Assembly (NCBI GenBank): GCA_902729315.2
Contig: LR746266.1
Span: 2,366,759 to 2,430,758, forward strand
Direction of reading: 5' to 3'
Source of the DNA: Spirodela intermedia
Taxonomy: Eukaryota > Streptophyta > Magnoliopsida > Alismatales > Araceae
DNA: 64,000 bases
Shown here one piece after another: positions 1 through 11,500 of this stretch (positions within the stretch are counted from its first letter, which is position 1; the number at the start of each line of letters is the position of its first letter). A program made the position numbers and the translations under genes. A model generated the notes under the pieces. It did no database searches. It was not told the DNA's origin and was given only the letters and a program-made list of their open reading frames with translations.

Positions 1-1900
1 AAACTTTTATCATATTAAATCATTTGAAAAAATTCAAATCATACTTTAGACATCAAATGAAATTTTATTTATAACTATTATTCAAGTGAAGGATATAAAT
101 AAATAAATACACATGTTATAGAAAATATAGAAAATCCAAAAAATTAAGCATGTATTTAGAACATTCATCATAAATTATGTTCCACTTATTTTAAGCATGC
201 AGAATTGTCCAAAATTAAGCATTAATTGTCCAAATTATGTCATAAGTTAACATGCAAAATTCGCATGTTATCTGACATGTACATAGATGATGTGGCATAA
301 AAATGTTGAGATGATTCATAAAAAATTGACACATCCTCATGTTGTTATGATCATGAATCACTGCATTTTTTCCTCATTATTTTGATAAGTTTAAAATTAT
401 TAGAAAAATGTCCTCATAAATTTCTTAAAATGTTCAAAAAAATATATTTTCTAATTTTAACTTCATGATTAATTCATTTTGAATATTAATATTTTTTTCA
501 AGATTATAAGTCCTGAATAATCATGTTAGTACATGGATTAAAAATCAGAAATTCATATCACATAAATTATAAAAATTACCAAATTAAACATAAATTCATC
601 ACATGATTCTCAAACAAGTACTAACGTACTTTAACCTTACTAATTCATGTTTAAAATTAATTAATGCAGAAAATATCTTGATTTTACCTTTGATATTTTA
701 TAATAATAAAACGTTATGAACAATCAACTACAACATTTGTAGTTGTCATGAAAAGTAAAGATGACAAACAAATACTGAAGGTGTACATGACAATATGGTA
801 ATATTTTTGAAAAAACAGTTACTAAAATATAATATAGTATAATTATATACTTCTTTGTAAAATATTTTATTTGGTTTAGAATAAAAAGTGGAGGCCTAAT
901 TATGCATTTGATCATCCTTGTTGTAATCTCAGCCACCCCAAAGAATAAGCATGAAATAAGCTTAAAAAGAAGTGAGAACCTTATAAGTTGGTTTTGCAAG
1001 GTAGAAGCAGTTTTAATTCTCCATGAGGAACGAAGGTTGGTTGCTTCACCTATTTTTCACATGGTTCTCACCTGATTAAAGCAAGAATAAGTTAGAAACG
1101 GACACTTGCTATTGAAGGTATGTTGAAAATGATCCAAACCTAAACGAAGGTGTGTAGAGTTGATCCAGTCAAATTTGTGTGGATAAAAAATTTCATCCTT
1201 GAGTCCACAATAAATGAAATTTCTGATAACAACCTTGTCTGGAATCCTTATAATTTAAAACATTGATCCTCATATCCTCATGGATGCGATCTTGAATCCA
1301 TAACATAAGAAGAATCTCTTGAATCCATATGAGAGAGGTTTGAATCCACAAGAGATAGAATCTCATGATATGGAAAAATTTTCAGGATACTAAATAATAC
1401 AGCATGGGGGGCTTTAAATAGACTAAGTTTCTATTATGCACTCCTAAAAAGGAAGTTTCATTTAAATAAATTGAAATTAAAAATAAACTTAATGTGGGAG
1501 AACATATTAAAAGTGGGAAAGTAAATCTCTTACTCTTTTCTAATGTGTTTTGTTATTTGGCAGGTTAGGTATGAAATGGTCTCATGATTGTAGTCCATTC
1601 TATGAACTTGTAGAGATTTTAGCCTACTAGAGTTACATCGTGGATGTGGTAGATCAAAAGCACTCAAGTTCAACTATCTATGTGGTGAGTTGTATAGGGG
1701 TCTACCAGGTTGCATTCTTATTCAACTATGTATCTTGTAGTAAAATTTTGCATTAGAAATTATTATAATTCATCTCTAACGTACTTATTTTAAAACATAA
1801 TATAAAATATGGGATCACCAAAGGCACTTGTAGCCTGAGAGAATTCTCTGTGCAAGAAGAAAACATCAAGGGCTTACGGGACCACAGGCTCAGGATCACT
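1..1900. other. AT-rich intergenic DNA, no gene seen
   Basis: This stretch is strongly AT-rich, with stops in all frames and no recognisable protein motif. Short low-complexity A/T tracts are frequent. Between about 1860 and 2140 the base composition rises towards the GC-rich first exon of the SPO11-2 gene, so the last 200 bases are probably its promoter and 5' leader. Overlapping open frames on both strands around 1921-2400 follow from that GC-rich stretch and have no family resemblance. Confidence 0.6.
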
Positions 1901-2143
1901 CTTCAAATCACCTAAATCTTGTGCCCAGGAAAAAACAGGGCCGTCAGATGAGACGCGAAGGGCCAAGAGTTTGGGAATGGACTCGCCCCACTGCCCTTTT
2001 GCCTGCAGCGCGAAGCCTACTTGCAAAGGCCCAGTATTTACAAAGGCCCACCACCCTTTTGGCCCTGAGAGTGAACGCCCTGCGCGGGAACAGGGACAAA
2101 CGAACGGTCGAGAGGAAGACGGCGGGAGAGAGCGCAGAGCTCC

Positions 2144-5100
2144 ATGGAGGAGACGGACCTCTGCGGATCCTCGATATTTCGCTGCGACCAGCGCCTCTGC
2201 TCCGCAGACGTTCTTCCCTCGTCCGAGGTACTATGCCTCTCTCTCCGAGTTTTACTATGTGTGCCAAGCCGGGTGGAGGAATTCCGCGGTTGCCGGGGGC
2301 CTTCCCATCCGAGGCAGCGAGGGCGAATCCACGGGGAAAAACTGATTTCCTGACCTTGAATGGATTCTCCATAGCTTACATGGATGGAAATTCCCGGTGG
2401 CTGTGAAATTCCTTAACTCGCCATGGCAATCCGTGAGTTCCAGAGCTTCGTTCTGTATATCTCCTCTCCACAGTCTGATGATTTCCTCCATATTTCTGAC
2501 TTTCCCTCTGTCTGGCATCCGCGTCAGGTCCGTGCGAGAATGGAGGTTTCTGTCCTGAACTTTCTCGAGTTCCTGACGTCTCCTTCGCCGGCCGTCCCCC
2601 ATCTATCCCTGGTTTACCTCCCATCTCCATTCCTTTTCTGCATCCTGATGTCTCGTATTTAGCAGTGTTATTCTTAGCGATGGTTCTTAGCATGACTGTG
2701 CCGACAGTAATGGAAACTGGAATGCTGAAGTTCTTTGCCGAGTCTCCATACCATCGTCTAAGGTCTGTGTTTTATGCGTACGGTGTTTAGAATTAAGGTC
2801 TGTCTTCCGGCTGGACCTTCGTTCGGATATTTAGATGTCGTACAGATGGACTCATCTTTGAGATGGATGCTGTCTAGAAGGTATCACCATTGCTGCGCAC
2901 GCATTTGAGTGTTTTTCCTATTTGCGTTTCTATTTTGTATCATTATGGATCACACAATTGCCTTGATGATTTAAAAATTGTCGCAAGGACAGACTGCATG
3001 CCCACAGCAGATCAATATTATCAAAAGATAAACCCATGGAACGTGTTGATAATCAAAATGATATCGAGGGCCCAGAAGAGGAATTCCTCGCATCATTCGC
3101 GTTCCATGGGTGTTGCGTGTTATACTACCAATCCAACGTCCTATTATAATACATGGTGCTGACAATTAGGAGAATTTCTTCTGAAGCAACTCTCCAATGT
3201 CCCAGCTGCTAACATTACCTCTATACCAACGATATCTTTAGCACATTGGCTTCTAACATTACCTCTATATCTAGACCTCTATAACAATTAGTGCTATTAT
3301 GATCATCGCATTGAGGAGGCACAGCAACTCCGAAGTCTATTTGACCGAATGTTTGCATTTAGATGTTGTGTAGTAGATGTTTGCATTTAGATGTTTGCAT
3401 TTAGAGGTGGAGGGAAGTCCCCAGGTGGTTTCTTATGTAGATGTAGCGACGTCGATTCATGCATGCGGTGCCACCATCCTGCACTTCAATTCATAACATA
3501 TCTCGCTTGTAGTTGGACTCAGCAATGGTAACCGGCGGAGGGCGTCAGCATAGGGTGTTCCTGTGTCAATGTAATTGACATGTACCAGCTGGCCGCGGCC
3601 ATAGATCTACTCTCCAGTCCCATACATCTTGTCGTCCTACTCTTTCACTATTCCTGGAAACCGAAACCTTTGGGTTGCCATGCCAATGATAGCTTTAGGG
3701 GATACTAGATATGCTATTTGGGGCAGGTAAGCTTTTGCTGACATGATAGGATTTAACATTAATCTGTTATTGATGAGGGCATCATAACATCTGGTTGATT
3801 TCTCCGTTGTGCTTTCATCATCAACGACTCTCCTGTTGTATACTTTTTCATCTAGAGGCTAATGCAAAGTAAATTGTTTTGGCCCACTTCTCCTAATTTA
3901 TACATGTACTCATAAGCAAGGTGAACTTATGCAAAAGTAGTGCGTGGTGAAAGAGTTATAGTATGGGTGCCCTCTAGGTCTATATGGAAATGCCGGGATC
4001 CTGAAGCCTTATCTTTTGTTTAATTATTGGTCAACAAGTTTTAAGAAGGAAAAGAGATGGGGATCTAATGTGGTAAACAGATGATACAATACTAGGAAAT
4101 TTGGTAAAGGGACAAGACGACCAAAATACCTCAAGATTTTTTTTTATTTGAAAATTGAGAATGCACTGTCTGTATTATGACATCAGAAAAGACGCATCTG
4201 GATTTGTCTAATGTACTGTCTGATGTCCTTTATGACGTAGTGATTAGGCATAATGAAACGTCAAGATCTAGGATTTGTCTGTTTGTTTTGTAATGAAATG
4301 GATGCCTGACTTTAAAAGACCTGAAGTCAGTTCCGAGAAACGTTAATGACAAAGCTGTGGCGACACTGACCGTGTAGTTTGAATCTGTATAGCGATTAAA
4401 GTGAATAAGTCAAAGTAGAAGCTATGGAATAATATATGAATATGTATGGCGATCAACCTCTTTTCTAGTTGAATGCAATTAGGACTGTTCTCTAGGTGGG
4501 ATGGAATTCACAGGATGTAGTTCCATATTTTCATGAGTTTTCTGTGACGGTGATTCCGAACAGTTACAAAGAGTAGATTCGTATATATCTTGACATTTTT
4601 ATTTTTGTATCACCATTACCGTTGAAGTAAAAAGAGGATGGATACGTTTTTGGTTTCTCTCTTTCTATCATGATGCTGCTTACCGTACCGTAAAAATTCG
4701 ATATATCTTCCTTTATTGTATTCTCAATTACCCGGATCATGCATTATTTCCTTTATGCAGATAAAGAGGCGACTAGACAATACAGGATTACGCCAAGGGC
4801 TAGTGAACGATGTGTCTTCGATCTTCCTTTCTCATTCATTTTGTAAGAGGTCTCTAATGAGAACCAAAGAAGCCAAGGCCTTTATAAGAGGTAATGCTGC
4901 TGGGAAAAGAATATTATGTATTGTCTATAAATTTTCGCTTCAAAGAGGTAGTGCGTAGATTTCTTTTAGGGTCCTTTTATTGCAGTGTGGAAGGCCATGG
5001 AACTCTGTTTCCAAGTACTGGAGAGGGGGAAGCAGGTCACTCAGAGGGAGCTGTTTTATAGGCTTTTGTGTGAGTCTCCTGATTATTTTACTTCTCAAGC

Positions 5101-7489
5101 TCAAGTGAACATGGCTGTGCAAGGTCAATGCCTCATTTTCTCTCTCTTTCATTCGACTCCCTCTCTTTCCTGATTTCTTTCCATGTTGATCCTGTTTGTA
5201 GCACATAATCCTCATCCATGACAATCTTACACGCTTGAACCTGTACTAACCTTTTACTGCAGATCTCGTCGCCCTGCTCCATTGCACTCGCCAGAGCTTA
5301 GGAATCATGGCCTCCAGCCGAGGGGCGATTTCTGGACGCTTGAAATTACTGGTAGCTCTCTTTCATTTGATCATATTTATTTTTAATGCTGCAATTTCTT
5401 CTATCTTGGATAAACTGGAAAATGGGCTTATAAGTCAAATGCTTTCTCGGAAAAGCCTATATCGATTTGCTCTAAAGCATTTGACAGAAGTGCTTACTAA
5501 AGCTACGGCATTCTAGTATTTTTTTTCCTTGATTGCCATGTCTTATCTCTTTACCCGACGAGCTGCGACTGCAAGGACCCAGAGACAGGCGTTATTGATT
5601 GCTCGGTTCTTGGGTCTGCTGGATATGCTATAAGTGGTGACCTTAATTTGCTGCAAAAACTCATTTTTCATTCTGATGCCCGGTACATCATCGTTTTGGA
5701 GAAGGTAATTTAGTTCATGCGCGTTAAAAAATTAACGCATTTAACAGAGATTCATGCTGACGGTGTTTCCATTCTGGATCACTTTAAGGACGCTATTTTC
5801 CAACGACTCGTGGAGGATCAGATTTTCAATCAGATTCCCAGCATCCTTATCACAGCCAAGGGATATCCAGACATGGCTACAAGGTACCTGCTGATTCTGC
5901 TTTCTGACATTTGGGGTTTGGAAGTGGTGGTGGTGGTGGTGGTGATCGCAGAGATTACTCTGCTTTCTTTAGGCAAAGAACTTCTATCTATTCCTAGAAC
6001 TGGTCGGCATTATTACTGTAACATAATGACCTCCATTAGTCGGTTTAATGCGAGACATTCACACCGTACAGTACATGAATGAACCGGGTGACCCGAAAGC
6101 AGAGAGATCATTGAATTTCATGGAGGAGCTTCTTGGAGACACTTTTTCTAGACGAGATTTAGGATCTATGAATATTATTAGTTCTTAGAACTGGTACCCT
6201 TCAGATCAATGCAAGAACAGAAAAGCAGGGGTAGACCCATGGGATGTAAACCGGCGAAGTCATCTGGGTAACATAGAATTTACATGAAAACATGCTTTTT
6301 TATTCGCTGTTTGGCGCTTTGTTCTTCCGACGTTGAACCAGAGCCTGTAGATTTCATGCTCGCCTCTATCCAATCTTATGTAGCCAACAAGCAGCCGCGA
6401 TTACGTACTTAAATTCATCTCTGCGGCATGATCTGGATTTCCATGCATTGTCTGCATACCTCTGAGCTTTGCTACAATGGCTTAAACTTTCTGAATGGTG
6501 CGATAAGAGCTTTTCACCTGCACCTGATCAGCCCCCCTTGGACAGAAGATTACATCGCATATTCAGCGCATTCTTCGCCTGTGCAGACTCCTGGCATATA
6601 ACTTTCTGGGCACTGGAACCCTTTTCTGGGTTTCTGATATTATTCAGGAGATTTTCATGGGTAAATTATAGAAATATATTATTATATCCTGATGCATGGA
6701 AGAATCATCATCAATATTCTTAACCATTCCGTTTGCATGAAAGAATGATTTTCATACGTCAGGGGCAGCGCCCCGCCTGAAGCAATGCAAACAAACTCAT
6801 CCGTGGCTCTGTAGCAGGTTTCTTCTGCACAGATTATCTCGAGAGTTTTCTGGACTACCGATCCTGGCATTGGTAGATTGGTACGCAATTTTCACTTTTT
6901 ATTTCTTTTTTCTTTTTTTCCGTTGACTTATATTTGCTCCCTCCGTGTTCTTCATGTCAACGTCGTAGGAACCCGGCCGGAGTAGCAATCCTATGCACCT
7001 ACAAGTTTGGGAGCGCATCCATGGGGCTGGAGGCGTACAGATATGGTATTATATCCCAATTGCACCTCGTCATTCAAACAAGTGTGATCAAACAAGCTCT
7101 GATCGCAGCGAATCCATCCCCTCCTGCGTCTTCTTCTCAAGCCTGTGATGTCAGATGGCTGGGATTGAGATCGGAAGACTTGCCCAGTCTACCAGTGAGC
7201 GCAATGAATGACCTGACGGCTCGCGATCTGCAGATATCCAGGAGCTTGATGTCATCCAGGATGCTGCCGGTGAGTGGGACGTAAACTTGTCTCAATGGGA
7301 CGAGGATGGAGGAGCAGATCCACCGCTGAGCTCCTTCTTTGTTGGGGGTTACAGGGGCCGCACAGGGCGGAGCTGGAGATGATGGCGGCGATGGGGAAGC
7401 GGGTGGAGATGGAGGCGCTCTACTATCGCGGCTTCGGCTTCTTGGGGAAATACGTCGCACAGAAGATCGTGAGGGGTGATTACATCTAG
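2144..7489 (+). CDS. SPO11-2: SPO11-2, meiotic topoisomerase VI A-like protein (11 exons, 383 aa)
   Basis: Family role: SPO11-2 acts with SPO11-1 and MTOPVIB in the nucleus to make the double-strand breaks that start meiotic recombination. Exons by eye: 2144-2227, 2528-2611, 4761-4890, 4986-5123, 5263-5351, 5576-5704, 5789-5883, 6818-6880, 6969-7045, 7142-7269, 7355-7489. All introns are GT-AG and the phases agree, giving 383 aa, the length I recall for Arabidopsis SPO11-2. The winged-helix motif TQRELFYRLLC places the catalytic tyrosine at Y124, the same number as in Arabidopsis. The Toprim part shows SGDLNLL, the acidic residue in IIVLEK (E217), ITAKGYPD, and LVDWNPAG (D270). The C-terminus GKYVAQKIVRGDYI matches the family. 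The start is the ATG in the context CTCCATGG, followed by MEETDLCGSS as in relatives. The gene looks intact. The exon 6 acceptor (GCAAG/GAC) is the least certain junction. Confidence 0.93.
3352..3405. repeat. Short imperfect direct repeat in SPO11-2 intron 2
   Basis: The phrase GTTTGCATTTAGATG or a close variant occurs three times within about 55 bases. It lies in the 2.1-kb second intron of SPO11-2. No function is apparent. Confidence 0.6.
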
Positions 7490-8062
7490 AACAAGGTACG
7501 CACACGAGCAAGTGCCTCGCGAATCCTATTTCTTTTGGTGCGTATTGGCTTCTGAATCTGTATCCACGCCGTGAAAATGGTCAGAATTTGTGCCTGATTC
7601 ACTTTCCCCCGTCCAGCTTTGCTCCTGCTTCTGCTTCTCCATCCTCCTCCGGAGAAGAAGACGAGCCACGAGCAGAAAGGAGGGTGGATATCTCGAGCTC
7701 TTTGAATGACGAGTACCAAATTGCTAGGTCACGAAGAAGACAGCTCTTCTGTGCGTGCCCTCTCATGGGTCGATTCTTCTGAGAAGTAGATAGATTTGGG
7801 AGGTAGTAACTATGAAGGCCGTCAGGAGGGCTTTTTGGGTATTCAGATGGGGGGGGGAGACGGGTTTCTGAAGTCCCCTTGGGAGGAAAATCGTGCCCAC
7901 TTTGGGAAGGAAAATTGCGACTTGGCCTACTCCATAATGCTCCATTTTCACTGGCCTGTCGCGAACCTACTCACGGGAAGGGGGGAGATCAGTTTCTTTC
8001 TCGGGCACCTGACGACCTTCCGCAGCTCAGGGTAGGGTAGGGTAGGATCATCTATCTACTCC

Positions 8063-8065
<3 letters not shown>

Positions 8066-8095
<30 letters not shown>
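8066..8095. repeat. (CT)n microsatellite upstream of CBE1
   Basis: About 15 uninterrupted CT units lie immediately after a short AGGGT tandem tract. This is probably part of the core promoter or 5' UTR of the CBE1-like gene. Confidence 0.9.
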
Positions 8096-8104
<9 letters not shown>

Positions 8105-8244
8105 CGTGTTTCCTTCAAGTGGCCAGGGCCGATGGTCTCTGTGTGACTCCTCGAAGTCGGCTCTCCTGCGATTTCTCGAGGTAGGCGCATCTCCACACCC
8201 CCAGTCGGGCCGTCTCCCTGCGGATCCCACAGCGGTTTGGGGGG

Positions 8245-8252
8245 AAACCCTA
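8245..8252 (+). promoter_or_regulatory. Telo-box AAACCCTA in the CBE1 leader
   Basis: An exact AAACCCTA lies about 250 bases before the CBE1 ATG. Telo-boxes are known near the start of plant translation-machinery genes. The assignment rests on sequence match and position only. Confidence 0.45.
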
Positions 8253-8501
8253 GCATGCTCCGCAGTTTGATCCCGATGTTTTCGACGTTCCATTCCTAAT
8301 TCTTCTTCTACCATCTTCGTGTACGTGAGGTCTTCGAGGTCGATTTTCACGGTTTTGCGACGAGGGTTTTTCAGACTGAGGAGCTCTGCGAGCAGAGTGG
8401 CCGTTGAGTTAAAAGTTTTGGCATGACCGCGCTTCTTCCGATCTCTCTGTTGGTCGATTTGCTGTCATCTGAGCCGAGGAGCGGTCTGTTTCTTCCAGGG
8501 A

Positions 8502-11500
8502 ATGAGTTCAGAAGGAACTGATCAGCTGTTGCAGGGATCAAGAAAGTTTGCCGATGAAAGCCAGCATGAGCCCAGAATGTATGAGCTCTCATTCTTGCGG
8601 CACTCGATCATGCCGATATGTTCAACCTTTTTTCGCTCGCCGATATGTTACCATTTTTATTGATAATTCAGGGCACCGATGCTTTCGTATTCAAGAGATT
8701 TCCTTCTGTCCCTGCGTGAAAAGGACGTTTGCAAGAGGTTACCTGCTGGATTCGATTCGTCTCTTCTGAGGTACAAATTACTGCTCACCTCTCCTCCTCG
8801 GCGTTATCTGTCATGTCGTGGAAGCAGACTCACTCTGAAGTGGTCCTTGAAACCAGTGAAATCGAGGAGCCCGCCAATAGTTCTCTCGAGTGGCAGAGGA
8901 GTCTGGGAAGCTCGTCATTGCACACGTCCAAACGCAGCGACTATGGACCTTCGTCCTTTAGTAGAGTGGAAGGCTATTCTCGAGGAAACAATACTCGATG
9001 GGACACACGTTCAAGTGGGTCAAGCGACAAGGATGGGAATACGCTGTCTGATCGTGATACATTCAGTCAAGGTTCTTCTATCTGACACTTAAAATTACTC
9101 CTCGTACTCAAACTTTACAGACAGCTATTCTGTTCGCATTCGTTTTGAAATCGGACCTTCATAGAGTATACTTTCATGTCTCTTCTCGTTGTAGTGGTGC
9201 CAACTTTGCCATCAAAGCATGTTTCCACTTTTTTTTTTTCTAAGTTGTAGTATGTAAGGTGCTAATAATGTCAGGTATCTTCGGTCACTGAACAACATGG
9301 AATGCTTTATTTTTAATCAAATATTTTCTATGAAACCATTTAACTTATGAAGCAACATTGAGGTTCCACAATGTTCATCTGGCTGATTTCAAATTCTCAA
9401 AGTCAAGACTTCCCAGTCAGTTTGAGTACTGATGGTTTCTTTTGCAAATAAAGGTTTCCTCTTTTTGGAATATTTATGAGCTCGCATGATTTAAAGTGGA
9501 AGTTTATAACCTATAACTACCTTCCTGAAAACTTGAATTTGTAAAAGCTATTGTTGAAAAGCACAGCCAAAGTTTATCGCTCAATCTCTAACGTGTCTAA
9601 AAACCTGTAATTAAAATAGAATTAGAAAGGGTGACTTTTTTGTGAATTTTCCTTTCCTGTGATAAAATAGAAAGGATCCCTTTTGATAGATGATTGAGAA
9701 TGAAGGCCCAAGGCTGGGAAGAATGAATAGGCATAATGGGAGGACAGGATACAGAGTCCAAATTCACATTTAATGATTAGTAACTTCGTAACAGATGATA
9801 TGAGAATAATAATCTTGAAGCAGACAGAGATATTCATAATGACTTAGTCTTACCTGGTGTGCACCCCTTTAAATCCTTCATGTCATTTGCATTGGAGTCC
9901 GAATTTTTATGTATTAGGTTTAATTGCAATGCCAACTCTAGATAGTGACTCTTTTCACTGCAGTTATGCATGTAAAATGGTGGAGGACAGAAAAAAACTG
10001 TGTTATCAACTTTTTCTCTCACTCTTTTAGATTAGTCTGCCACAGTCAAAGCTGCACAAATCAAAACTTACCCCACCGATGGAGACACTTTTAGTCTTGA
10101 TACAATGCTTCTCATTAGATTGGGCAAGACCCCTTGAACCTTTTCTTCTGGGTCTTCCAGTTGACTGAGTTAAATTCTGAAGGGTATATTTTTCCCCTTT
10201 GGCTCCCCGTCAGCACTTGACTATAGGCTGAAAATTTCCAATACTGTGACCTTGTCACATTCTGACACTTACCAGTAAGATGTCATACCCTTTTGGATAA
10301 TCCTGAACTCTTTGTATGTGACGACACCACTTCTGTAGAAACCTTTCATTATGTTGAAAACTCAATGAATGAGTTTAGTAAAATGTATTATTGATTTAAT
10401 TAGAATGCTGAAAATTATGTTTGGTGGAATTTTAGGGCTAGAGATGACTTTCAATACCCAGAGTGCATTTGTGGCAATGCTATCCCATGATAGAGGTTTG
10501 AAGATTATACCAATACTGCATTATTGACAACAGTACGTTTGAAGTTCAGCACACATTTTTTGACTTAATGATGTGGTGTAACACAATGCCATTCAGTATG
10601 TGAGGTTTAAGTTCAGGTTGCAGAATTTTTGCTGATATCTTAGTTTTGTTGCGACTTCTCATCACTGAAAACATTGTGTTTTTACCTGCGTTATTACCAT
10701 TCTGAGGGCATTTAGTATTTTCAAATAAGGTTGTTAACAGGGCACAGTTTGTCACAAGCAAGATTACTATGTAACAGGCTTTCAGTGCATTCTTGTTCTT
10801 CCATTTCTTTAATAAGCATTTCCAAAATCTGACTAGAATTTTGATCTAATATCTTATATCCTCAACGTGATATGTTAGGATGTTAGTCTCATTACACCTT
10901 TCATTCATAACATATACTACTCCAAAGTTGTGAATTAATGTCAGGTTTCCATTCATTTGGCCTTGTAAAACTTTCTCAAAATCATCTCTAGAGGACTGAG
11001 CTTCTACAACTTTTGTGAAATTTGTTTATGCATTCATGATACCTGTGTTTGTCCACTCTTCTTTTATCCACTTTCCTTTCAGTTGTAGATTCCTTGACAG
11101 AGGAAATAATGTAATTTCTCTAGCATATCCGTTTCGTTTTTCATATTAATTGTGGTGGTATATGGGTTTTTCCAGAAAGTCACCACTGACAACGAATAAT
11201 CATAATTTCCCTGAAGAATTTACTTCCTTTATTCTCTTAAAGGGTGAGATACGAGGATTTGCCAGGATTTACACATATTTTCGTACTACTCTTGGCCTGG
11301 CACTTTCATAACATAGCCTTCCGCCACATGTCCTTCAAGGCACATTGCTGTCTTTTCTGGAATGTAACTTCGCAGCATACAGTTCTGTTGTTCCGGTCAT
11401 CAAGCAGATTTTTGACATTAAAGTTGTGTTTGATTGAATTCTCCAATACCTGGATTTGCTCAAATTCTATGTGAAAGTAATAAAATCTACTTCCTGGCTA

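Larger units (their letters stand above)
7490..8501. promoter_or_regulatory. SPO11-2 / CBE1 intergenic region and CBE1 5' leader
   Basis: About 1 kb separates the SPO11-2 stop codon from the CBE1 start codon. It holds a run of AGGGT repeats at 8029-8046, a (CT)n tract at 8066-8095 and a telo-box element AAACCCTA at 8245-8252. Pyrimidine tracts and telo-boxes are common in promoters and leaders of plant genes for translation factors and ribosomal proteins, which suits an eIF4E-binding protein. The transcription start is not identified. Confidence 0.5.

Noticed and set aside
1921-2406. 161-aa and overlapping frames on both strands upstream of and over SPO11-2 exon 1
   Set aside because: They arise from GC-rich leader DNA and run across the SPO11-2 first intron; no motif supports them.
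8029-8046. AGGGT repeats as an interstitial telomere
   Set aside because: The plant telomere unit is TTTAGGG; this is only about three units of a shorter motif.
8048-8350. 100-aa minus-strand frame with a run of Arg-Glu repeats
   Set aside because: It is the (CT)n microsatellite read in reverse.
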